This document shows, piece by piece, positions 51,020 through 59,065 of a stretch of 64,000 nucleotides of DNA. Every line of letters starts with the position of its first letter. Positions within the stretch are counted from its first letter, which is position 1. The stretch comes from an uncultured Flavihumibacter sp. (lineage in GTDB: Bacteria; Bacteroidota; Bacteroidia; Chitinophagales; Chitinophagaceae). The stretch covers positions 1 through 64,000 of the forward strand of contig CABHOY010000051.1 in the NCBI GenBank assembly GCA_902168105.1, given 5' to 3'. The position numbers were made by a program, and so were the translations under genes. The notes beneath the pieces were generated by a model. The model saw only the letters and a program-made list of their open reading frames with translations, searched no databases and had not been told where the DNA came from.

Positions 51020-52123
51020 ATGAATATGAAAAGAATTTCTACATTCCTATTGCTATCCGTAGTGTTTTCCCTAACCGCTGCAGGACAAAACTATAAACAG
51101 GATTTCGAAAAATTCAGTACCAGTGGCGACACTGCCAAACAGCGTACCCTCCTGGCTAAATGGGAGAAGGCGAAACCCGGAGATGCGGAACTGTACATCG
51201 CCTATTTCAATTATTATGTTACCAAGAGTAAGACCGAGGTAGTGACCATCAATCACACAGCCAACGGTTCTAACGCTTTAAAGGCTGGTAAAAACGGAGA
51301 TCCTGCCGGTTATACCAGTGAAGTAGGTTATAAGAAAGAACCACTGAACAGAGGTTTTAAATATATCAACACAGGTATCTCCAAGTTTCCTAACAGACTG
51401 GATATGCGCTTCGGTAAGATCTACATGCTGGGCGAAAACTACAATTATACCTATCTGACAAAAGAACTGGTGAGTGCTATAAATTATGGCCATACCATCA
51501 GTAACAAATGGAAATGGACTGACAACAAACCGCTGGACAAGGCGGAACAGTTCATGCTGAACGCCGTACAGGAATATGTTGCACAGATCTACAATGTAGG
51601 TAAGAGCCAGGCAGATAACATGAAGCTGATCTCCGAAACAGTATTAAAATATTATCCTAAACATGTAGAAAGTCTTTCTGACCTCGGTCTGGCCTATACA
51701 TTAAAGGAAGATCTTGACAATGCGCTGAAAACCTTGCTGAAGGCCAATAGTATCGCTCCAAAAGATTTCATAGTGTTAAACAACATTGCAAACATCTATA
51801 CAAAGAAAGGAGATGACGAAAACGCAGTAAAGTACTATGAGCAGGCGCTGAAATATGGCGATCAGGAGGCTAAAGACCTGGCTAGCAATGAGATCAAACG
51901 TATAAACGCTAAAAAGCCAGTGCCGAAGGCAACTATGCCGAAACCAACTACTGCCAAGGCTTCCACAGAAAAAGCAAGTACGTCCAAGCCATCAGCGTCT
52001 AAAACAACTGCAAAAGCGAAAACTACCAGTAGCAAAACAACTGCTTCAAAATCAACTGCATCCAAGTCAACTGCTTCTAAAAGCAGCAGTAAGGGTACAA
52101 GTAAAAAGCCTTCCAAAGACTAA
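51020..52123 (+). CDS. Exported TPR protein with Lys/Ser/Thr/Ala-rich tail
   Basis: The 367-residue protein has a signal peptide (about 1-24, ending AAGQ), a helical body with TPR units near 225-295 (LSDLGLAYTLKEDLDNALKT, LNNIANIYTKKGDDENAVKY) and a strongly basic low-complexity tail from about residue 298, made of Lys, Ala, Ser, Thr and Pro. The tail resembles histone H1-like or polyanion-binding tails. Function unknown. The ATG at 51026 is also possible. A terminator overlaps the end of the gene. Confidence 0.75.
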   Translation: MNMKRISTFLLLSVVFSLTAAGQNYKQDFEKFSTSGDTAKQRTLLAKWEKAKPGDAELYIAYFNYYVTKSKTEVVTINHTANGSNALKAGKNGDPAGYTSEVGYKKEPLNRGFKYINTGISKFPNRLDMRFGKIYMLGENYNYTYLTKELVSAINYGHTISNKWKWTDNKPLDKAEQFMLNAVQEYVAQIYNVGKSQADNMKLISETVLKYYPKHVESLSDLGLAYTLKEDLDNALKTLLKANSIAPKDFIVLNNIANIYTKKGDDENAVKYYEQALKYGDQEAKDLASNEIKRINAKKPVPKATMPKPTTAKASTEKASTSKPSASKTTAKAKTTSSKTTASKSTASKSTASKSSSKGTSKKPSKD

Positions 52124-52138
52124 TCCCAGAAGGCTTTT
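52104..52138 (+). terminator. Terminator overlapping the TPR gene 3' end
   Basis: AAAAGCCTTC pairs with GAAGGCTTTT, with the stop codon in the loop. Confidence 0.7.
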
Positions 52139-52158
52139 ACCGTAAAGTGAAGATTGCT

Positions 52159-52527
52159 TTATTTGATGGACTGTAATAAACTACAGAACTCCAGTTTCTG
52201 GTCTGAACTCAGAAAGGTATTGGCAATCGTTTCACTAATTAAATCGCTGGTCATCGAAAATTCATCGTAAAGATCATTTTGTTCCACTCCATACTTTTTG
52301 GCTGTAGAATAGCGCACTGCCGCCAGGATTTCTTTCGAGGGGACTTTCTTTTCCACCAGCAGAGGTCTGATAGAATAAAGCATTTCATTGTTCGCAATCT
52401 CTATCTTTTTCTGATAGTCATTTTTACCATGCCTTGAAAAATACTGCCTGGTAAATAAGTAAACGATCAATGATAGTAATACACTGAAGATTGCAATAAA
52501 AACAGTGTTGTCAGGAAAGTGCATCAT
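52159..52527 (-). CDS. Small membrane protein of unknown function
   Basis: The 122-residue protein has one N-terminal helix (about 7-28, NTVFIAIFSVLLSLIVYLFT) and a cytosolic helical part (MLYSIRPLLVEKKVPSKEIL, SDQKLEFCSLLQSIK). No family is recognised. It is convergent with the TPR gene. Confidence 0.55.
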   Translation of the reverse strand: MMHFPDNTVFIAIFSVLLSLIVYLFTRQYFSRHGKNDYQKKIEIANNEMLYSIRPLLVEKKVPSKEILAAVRYSTAKKYGVEQNDLYDEFSMTSDLISETIANTFLSSDQKLEFCSLLQSIK

Positions 52528-52760
52528 AAATGGTAAATGGTTATGCGAGCTTAAATGTGTAGAAATACATTATCAACATCCACAATATATGAGATGCACA
52601 TTTTAATAATGCACTGATTTATTGTGCGTTCCAACAAGGTTTTATCCTCCCTCACATCAACTGCCTGTTAATCAGTATACATTATAAAATGTACTCACAG
52701 AAACGAAAATGAGTACTACCACTCGACGCTAAAAGAAAAATAACAGGTATTTAAAAACAA

Positions 52761-52792
52761 ATGCTCCTGACAGGAAAACCCATCAGGAGCAT
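52761..52792 (-). terminator. Terminator of the SusCD operon
   Basis: ATGCTCCTGA pairs exactly with TCAGGAGCAT around 12 bases. The minus strand continues TTTGTTTTTAAA. Confidence 0.8.
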
Positions 52793-52813
52793 TGATCAAT
52801 GAGATAGTTAACC

Positions 52814-53746
52814 TTACTTCCAGGAAACGACGATCATTACCGGGAAATGGTCTGAAGGCTCACGGGCCACATATTTGTTAAGAGATACTTCTTTCGGGAA
52901 ATCAGCTGAACTTACCTTCTCTTCTCCTTTATCTGATACTACCGGACCACGGTAAGTATCTGTCAGGATACCATACTTTTCCACATGGAATTGTTTGGTC
53001 AGGAAGATATGATCTATCCTGCTGTCAGTCTTACTGTTAGGATTAAACGCATTGAAGGTACCATTCTCCGCATAGCGGATTGCAGTTGTTTCATATGCAT
53101 CTTTCAGCAATCCGGATGTATTGATCAGGGTATAAGATTCGCTGTGCTGGTCCACGTTAAAGTCGCCCGTCAGGATAGTTGGGATGTTGCCTGCCATCTT
53201 CCTTACCTTTTCCATTACCAGTTTCGCACTTTCTGCACGGGCCTTTACGCCTACGTGGTCCATATGCAGATTGAAGAAGTAAAAGGTAAAGCCGGTTTTA
53301 ATTTCTTTGAATTTACCCCAGGAACAGATCCTTGGCAGAACAGCGTCCCAGCCTTTATTAGGTCTGTCAGTTATTTCCGACATCCAGAAATCACCGTTTT
53401 CAAGTAATTTGAATTTCTTTGAATTATAAAAGATAGCAGAATACTCTCCTGCCTGCTTTCCATCGTCACGGCCTATTCCTACATAAGCATATCCCGGAAG
53501 ACTGTCTTTAAGGTTTTCCAGCTGGTGGTGCATACATTCCTGTGTACCAAAGATGTCAAAGCCATGAAACTTTATCATGGTTGCAATCACTGGAAGCCGC
53601 TGTTTCCATCCGTTACCACGGGCGGCATCTTCCTTGTTATTGTCGTTACGCATGTTGTAAGTAGCCACATTGATCGTTTGCGCGATCACAGCGTAAGAGA
53701 ACATCGTAAAAACTGCTAAGAGGAGCATCCTTCTTTTCATCTGCAT
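52814..53746 (-). CDS. Endonuclease/exonuclease/phosphatase-fold protein, exported
   Basis: The 310-residue protein has a signal peptide (to about residue 23, AVIAQ) and the EEP fold: VATYNMRNDNN (about 27-37), GTQECMHHQ with the metal Glu (about 66), NLHMDHVGVKARAESAKLVM, TGDFNVDQHSE (Asp-Asn pair, about 195), DSRIDHIFLT and SDHFPVMIVV with the final His. Such proteins are phosphodiesterases or phosphatases. It is the last gene of the SusC-SusD unit (31 bp after SusD), so its substrate may be the imported one. Upstream start 53776 is possible, but 53746 begins the signal peptide. Confidence 0.87.
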   Translation of the reverse strand: MQMKRRMLLLAVFTMFSYAVIAQTINVATYNMRNDNNKEDAARGNGWKQRLPVIATMIKFHGFDIFGTQECMHHQLENLKDSLPGYAYVGIGRDDGKQAGEYSAIFYNSKKFKLLENGDFWMSEITDRPNKGWDAVLPRICSWGKFKEIKTGFTFYFFNLHMDHVGVKARAESAKLVMEKVRKMAGNIPTILTGDFNVDQHSESYTLINTSGLLKDAYETTAIRYAENGTFNAFNPNSKTDSRIDHIFLTKQFHVEKYGILTDTYRGPVVSDKGEEKVSSADFPKEVSLNKYVAREPSDHFPVMIVVSWK

Positions 53747-53777
53747 CTCAATTTTATAATGATCATTAAAACTCATC

Positions 53778-55580
53778 TTACAAGTCCCATCCCGGATTCT
53801 GCCCTAACTTCGGATTCAGCTGCAGATCATTATACGGGATCGGGTAAAGGTATTTATAATCTTTCCATTCACGTTCCACATTATCCAGCCAGTGGATCTC
53901 ACCATAAGTATCGTGTGACAACTGTTGCGGATTGGTTACGCCATTGATTGTCGGAGAAACGTTGATATAAGTTACACCCTTGATCTGTGTAGCCGGTAGT
54001 GTTTTATAGAAACACACATCATACTGACTATCTCCGTTCAGGTCCATTGGTGTATCCAGGGCTGGTACATACATACCGTTCCACGATTTTGACAGCAGAT
54101 CTCCCTTCTTCCATCTGATGAGGTCATGGACGCGGAAACCTTCCAGTACCAGCTCAATTCCACGTTCCCTGCGGATCTCCAGTAAAGCAGCATCTGTGAT
54201 ATCCGGAAAATAGTTGGTTTGCAGATAACTGTCAGCCACTGTTGGCTTTGCCCCCAATCCCCCTGTAATACCCGCACGCTGGCGAAGTGCACCTACTGTT
54301 TTCGCCCAATCAGCATCAGATAATTTTCCGAGTTCAGCTGTTGCTTCTGCATAGTTCAGCAGGATCTCTGCATAACGCATCAGCGCGATGGAACTCGTAC
54401 CAGTTCTGCCATTGTCATAATAAGTATCATCCAGGCTAAACTTGATCGGCATATATCCGGTGTAAGTATAAGAAAATACCGGCGGAGCTGCAATGGTTTT
54501 TCCATTATCGGTCCTTGTATAAGATCCCATACGGATAGTTTGCTGTAAACGCTTGTCGCGGTCCAGCGTTTCTTTCACCAATGGCAATGTGTCATTACCA
54601 GACTTACCGGTAAAAGGCGTGCCATCAATGTTCAGATAGGTATTAATGAATTTCCTTGTAAAGCTCAAGCGGTTTCCATATGTAGCACTGGTGAAATACC
54701 AGTTGGCATCATTGAACACGGCAAGCGTGGTACTGGACACGTTAGCAAGCATCACTTCAGAAACAACCGGACCTGCACTGGTGAACAGCTGACGATAAGA
54801 TGAGGCATTACCGCCTGCCTGGTTAAGACTGAAACCACCTTCAGCCATTACTGTCGCAGCAGCATCCACCGCCTGTTGCAATAATGCAGGAGCTGTAGAG
54901 GCCAGCTCATATGATGTCTGATATTTACGGAAAGTACCTTCAAAAAGACATACTCTTGACTTCAATCCATACACGACATATTTGGTGATCTGGCTGGCTG
55001 TCGGATCAGTTTTCAATGTGATATGCGATGCTGCATAATCCAGGTCGGCAATGATCGAATCCATCACCAACGTACGCTTATCACGACCTGCATACAACAT
55101 ATCCTTATCGTCTATGCTCAATGGTCTGTTAATCCAGGGAACGTCACCAAAACGTTTTACTTTCTCAAAATAAAAATACGCTCTGAAGAAACGCGCCAGC
55201 CCGATATAGTTGCCACGGGTAGTGGAATCTACTGCAGGATTGTTACAATTTACTATGAAGTAGTTGATGTTACGTAACTGCTTCCAGTCCCATCCATCCG
55301 CCACACGGGCATTGTAAGCACCCTTCCTCAGATAATCGGGAATGCTGCTCACTGCACTGAAGTCAGCCGTTGCATCTACCTTATAGATATCGTTAATACC
55401 AGGCAGCACATCATAAAAAGAGTTGGTATAAAGTTTCATACCGGCTTCACTGCCGAATATCGCATCTTTATCGACAGTCGATTCCGGCTGCTGGTCGAGG
55501 TTCTTAGAGCAGCTACCGGCCAGCACCGATATCGTCAGCGCCATCACTATCCATTGTAGCCGGGAAATATATTGTCTCAT
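53778..55580 (-). CDS. SusD/RagB-like outer-membrane lipoprotein
   Basis: The 600-residue protein has a lipoprotein signal with Cys at about residue 24 (LTISVLAGSCSKNLD), a long TPR-rich helical domain with ARFFRAYFYFEKVKRFGDVP (about 127-146), the RagB/SusD signature LMRYAEILLNYAEATAELG (about 388-406) and C-terminal EIRRERGIELVLEGFRVHDL (about 463-482). It forms the lid of the SusC transporter and binds the glycan or other ligand. It follows the SusC gene by 32 bp. Confidence 0.93.
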   Translation of the reverse strand: MRQYISRLQWIVMALTISVLAGSCSKNLDQQPESTVDKDAIFGSEAGMKLYTNSFYDVLPGINDIYKVDATADFSAVSSIPDYLRKGAYNARVADGWDWKQLRNINYFIVNCNNPAVDSTTRGNYIGLARFFRAYFYFEKVKRFGDVPWINRPLSIDDKDMLYAGRDKRTLVMDSIIADLDYAASHITLKTDPTASQITKYVVYGLKSRVCLFEGTFRKYQTSYELASTAPALLQQAVDAAATVMAEGGFSLNQAGGNASSYRQLFTSAGPVVSEVMLANVSSTTLAVFNDANWYFTSATYGNRLSFTRKFINTYLNIDGTPFTGKSGNDTLPLVKETLDRDKRLQQTIRMGSYTRTDNGKTIAAPPVFSYTYTGYMPIKFSLDDTYYDNGRTGTSSIALMRYAEILLNYAEATAELGKLSDADWAKTVGALRQRAGITGGLGAKPTVADSYLQTNYFPDITDAALLEIRRERGIELVLEGFRVHDLIRWKKGDLLSKSWNGMYVPALDTPMDLNGDSQYDVCFYKTLPATQIKGVTYINVSPTINGVTNPQQLSHDTYGEIHWLDNVEREWKDYKYLYPIPYNDLQLNPKLGQNPGWDL

Positions 55581-55612
55581 CGTTATTATCTTTTACTGTT
55601 TGAATTAGATGA

Positions 55613-58600
55613 TCAGAATGTAGCACTCAGACCGAAAGTCAGACTTTTTAATATCGGATAGTTGTTACCATTACCAGAGTTGTTAGTGTCAGTAACAGCG
55701 TCAGACCTACCAATGCTTTCCGGATCGAGATCTCTTGTAACCTTGTACATCGGGGAATATGACCAGAGATTTTCTGCAGAGACATAGAAACGTGCTGCAG
55801 ATAATTTAGCCCTGTTGATAAACGCCTTAGGCAGGTTATATCCGACCTGTATATTTTTCAGTCTGATGTACGCTACGTTCTGCAGGTATTTTGTTTGCTT
55901 CACATTTAATACGCCTGAACCGTTCTGTGCTATGTAGCCACGATAGCGTGGGAAATAAGCATCAGGATCTTGCTCTGACCATATCTTTCCTACCTGCGAT
56001 TTAGGCATGAAGTTGTAAGGACGGTTGTACTGTCCCCAGAATACATCAGCCTCTCCACCTGGCCACCAATCCTGTTTTCCTACTCCCTGGAAGAATGAGC
56101 TGAAGAAGAAATTATTCCAGCTTGCATCCAGGTTAATACCATAGGTATAACGCGGCGTACTGTTACCAATGATCCTCATATCGCCATGTTGATCAAGGGT
56201 ATTCGCGCCATTGTTGATCACACCATCGGTACTATTATCCAGGTTTTTAAACTTAATATCACCTGGCAACCATTGGCCACCGTTAGATGCTTTGAACAAG
56301 GCCTGTGTAGCAGGCGCCTGTGCCACATTCTGTGCAGTCCAGTAACCGTCGTTCTCATATCCCCAGATCTCTCCGGCTTTCTGCCCTACATAATAGTCAG
56401 TAAGCTTATTGTTGGTATTGTTATACTTTGTAATAGTAGCCGTATAGTCAGCCAGTACAAGGCTCACACCATAGTTGAAAGGCTTGTCCGCCACCTTAAA
56501 ATTATCCCTCCAGGATACAGTAGCTTCCCAGCCTACAGTCTTCAGGTCAGCATAGTTACCTTTCGGTACATCTGTACCAAATACAGCTGGCAGCGTTTGT
56601 CCCACAGTGAACATATTGGTTGTTCTGCGGATATAAGCATCTCCGCTTACATTCAGCCTGTTGTTCAGGAAGGCCATATCAATACCTCCATTCGTAGTGG
56701 TAGAAGTTTCCCAGGTAAGACCATTCGGCAATACCACCGGTTGGTTGGTCATTTGTGGTCTGACACCGTTGATCACTCTTCCAGACTGGGTTATATTAAA
56801 TAACTCCTGGAAAGCATAAGAAGCGATATTACCGTTTCCAAGTGAACCATAAGAACCACGGATCTTCAGATCAGACATGATCTTTGGGGATATCTTCCAG
56901 AATTTCTCCTGAGACACTCTCCAACCTGCAGACACAGATGGGAAAAATGCATAACGCTGATTGGACGGAAATTTGGAAGAACCATCATAACGGCCATTTA
57001 CCTCGAGCAGGTAACGGTCTTTATAACTGTAATTCACACGGAAGAACTCACCCTGTATGGCCCAGCGCTCGTAACCACCGTTAGTGGTGATATTGCTACC
57101 TAATGCCAGGTTCAGATCTTTGGCGTCACTATAAATGAGCCCGTTCCTGTTCACAGCAAAACCTTTAAAGGTAGACTGCTCATAGTTCAGACCCGCCAGT
57201 ACTTTAATGTAATGACCGCCGCCGAGCGTAGTTTCATATTCACCATAAAGGTTTGATGCCATGTATTTAACAGTGGAGTCTCTCATGAACAGGTCATTAT
57301 AACCTGTACCTACATAGGCTATAACACCCGGAGCCGCACTGTAAGGCACCTGTACGCGGATGCGTTTCTGTCCTTCAGTCAGATGCTGGAAGGTGAAGTC
57401 ACCTCTCAATCTTAATTTATTCTTATACACATTAGCAATGAAGCCCGTTGTGTTACGGAACAACGACCTTGTAATATCCACACCGTTCCTTCCGTAGAAG
57501 AAATCGCCCACTGTATAGGCTGCGCTATAGGTCAGCGTACCATCAGGGTTAAACAGCATGGAAGAAGGATGCGCTTCATCGGCCATATTCCTCCAGATGC
57601 CACCACCTTCTCCGACGTTCAGCGGGTTGTGATACTGACGGCTGGAATATTCAGTGTTATTGTACACCTGTAGCCAATCGGTCAGTTCGATATTTCCTTT
57701 CGCACGCATGTTATACATTTTGTAGTCGTCGGAATTATATCTGAAAAGACCATCCTGACCATAATAGCGGCCGGTTACCGTGTAGCTGGCTTTCCCGCTG
57801 CTACCGGAAACTGACAGGTTCTGATCTATGCTGGAAGTACGTTTTTTATACAACAGGCCATACCAGTCAGTATTACCATAGTAAACATAGTTACCGTTGG
57901 CATCCAGCTCTGTTTTTGGAAGGGAAGGATCATCATTATGTGCCTTCAGCGCCTCCAGGTAAGCCGGAGAGAATTTCTGGGTCTTATTGATGTTCTGTGG
58001 CGTTTGCGCATAATCATTCCAGGCGGTCCATGCTTCATTGAAGTTTTTGGCGTACTCGTACCCATTGGTCACCATGTCTGGCACCGTCGTAGGCTTCTTG
58101 ATGGAATAACCGGAGGAGTAGGTAACTGTCAGCTTATCCTTAGTAGGATTTTTAGTAGTGATCAGCACCACACCGAAAGCACCTCTCGCACCATAAATAG
58201 CGGCGGAGGAAGCATCCTTCAGTACAGACACGCTGGCTACATCTGCAGGGTTCAGCATACTCGGATCGCCTTCTACCCCATCAATTATTACCAGGGCATT
58301 ACCACCCTGACCAATGGAGGTCATACCACGGATGTTGAATGCAGGCGACTGGATTGGCTTACCATCTCCAGGTATCAGGTTCAGGTTAGGTATCATACCC
58401 TGCAGGCCTTGAGCCAGGTTAGGAATAGGACGGTTTTCCAGGACCTTGCCAGATACCTGGGAAACAGCGCCTGTCAGATTTACCTTCTTCTGAGTACCAT
58501 ACCCTACTACCACCACATCATTCAGTGCAGATACATTGCTGTGCAGCACTATATGAATATCTGACTGCGAGGTGACCTTCACGCTATCCGTTTTGTAGCC

Positions 58601-58819
58601 GATAGAACTAAAGATCAATACGGAATTCTCAACTGCATTCAATTGGAAAAGCCCTTTTACGTCTGTACCCGAACCGTTGGCGGTACCCCGTACTTTAACC
58701 GTTGCCCCGATCACAGGCTGGCCTGTTTCGTCGGTCACCCTGCCTTTAACAATACGCGATTGTGCGTAACTGTTAAAAACACAACACGCCAGTAAGAGGA
58801 CGCATAACCATCTTTTCAT
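55613..58819 (-). CDS. SusC/RagA-like TonB-dependent transporter
   Basis: The 1068-residue protein has a signal peptide (to about residue 19, NSYAQ), an N-terminal carboxypeptidase-D-like domain (GRVTDETGQPVIGATVKVRG, about 27-46), the TonB box region VVVGYGTQKKVNLTGAVSQV (about 102-121), a plug domain (IRGMTSIGQGGNALVIIDGV, about 163-182) and a beta-barrel to the C-terminus ending in an aromatic residue. With SusD it imports an oligomer across the outer membrane. It heads the operon susC-susD-EEP and faces the regulator gene at 59066. Confidence 0.95.
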   Translation of the reverse strand: MKRWLCVLLLACCVFNSYAQSRIVKGRVTDETGQPVIGATVKVRGTANGSGTDVKGLFQLNAVENSVLIFSSIGYKTDSVKVTSQSDIHIVLHSNVSALNDVVVVGYGTQKKVNLTGAVSQVSGKVLENRPIPNLAQGLQGMIPNLNLIPGDGKPIQSPAFNIRGMTSIGQGGNALVIIDGVEGDPSMLNPADVASVSVLKDASSAAIYGARGAFGVVLITTKNPTKDKLTVTYSSGYSIKKPTTVPDMVTNGYEYAKNFNEAWTAWNDYAQTPQNINKTQKFSPAYLEALKAHNDDPSLPKTELDANGNYVYYGNTDWYGLLYKKRTSSIDQNLSVSGSSGKASYTVTGRYYGQDGLFRYNSDDYKMYNMRAKGNIELTDWLQVYNNTEYSSRQYHNPLNVGEGGGIWRNMADEAHPSSMLFNPDGTLTYSAAYTVGDFFYGRNGVDITRSLFRNTTGFIANVYKNKLRLRGDFTFQHLTEGQKRIRVQVPYSAAPGVIAYVGTGYNDLFMRDSTVKYMASNLYGEYETTLGGGHYIKVLAGLNYEQSTFKGFAVNRNGLIYSDAKDLNLALGSNITTNGGYERWAIQGEFFRVNYSYKDRYLLEVNGRYDGSSKFPSNQRYAFFPSVSAGWRVSQEKFWKISPKIMSDLKIRGSYGSLGNGNIASYAFQELFNITQSGRVINGVRPQMTNQPVVLPNGLTWETSTTTNGGIDMAFLNNRLNVSGDAYIRRTTNMFTVGQTLPAVFGTDVPKGNYADLKTVGWEATVSWRDNFKVADKPFNYGVSLVLADYTATITKYNNTNNKLTDYYVGQKAGEIWGYENDGYWTAQNVAQAPATQALFKASNGGQWLPGDIKFKNLDNSTDGVINNGANTLDQHGDMRIIGNSTPRYTYGINLDASWNNFFFSSFFQGVGKQDWWPGGEADVFWGQYNRPYNFMPKSQVGKIWSEQDPDAYFPRYRGYIAQNGSGVLNVKQTKYLQNVAYIRLKNIQVGYNLPKAFINRAKLSAARFYVSAENLWSYSPMYKVTRDLDPESIGRSDAVTDTNNSGNGNNYPILKSLTFGLSATF

Positions 58820-59065
58820 GATGTTTCTTGTGATTTGTAAGAATTAGAAATTGAGTTAAATGGCTGCAAAGGAACTTTCAGAGGGTGAACACAGGGGTTA
58901 ATAAGCGATTAATGACAGGCGCTAACCGGTTAAAAGAATGAGTGTTAACACAACAACAAACTGATTCACAATAAAATACAACTTAATAAATTACCTGTTG
59001 TTAAAGAAAAGTTAACATAGGTTAAAACATAAAGGATATATCTTGCCGTCTCAAATAAGTGAACG

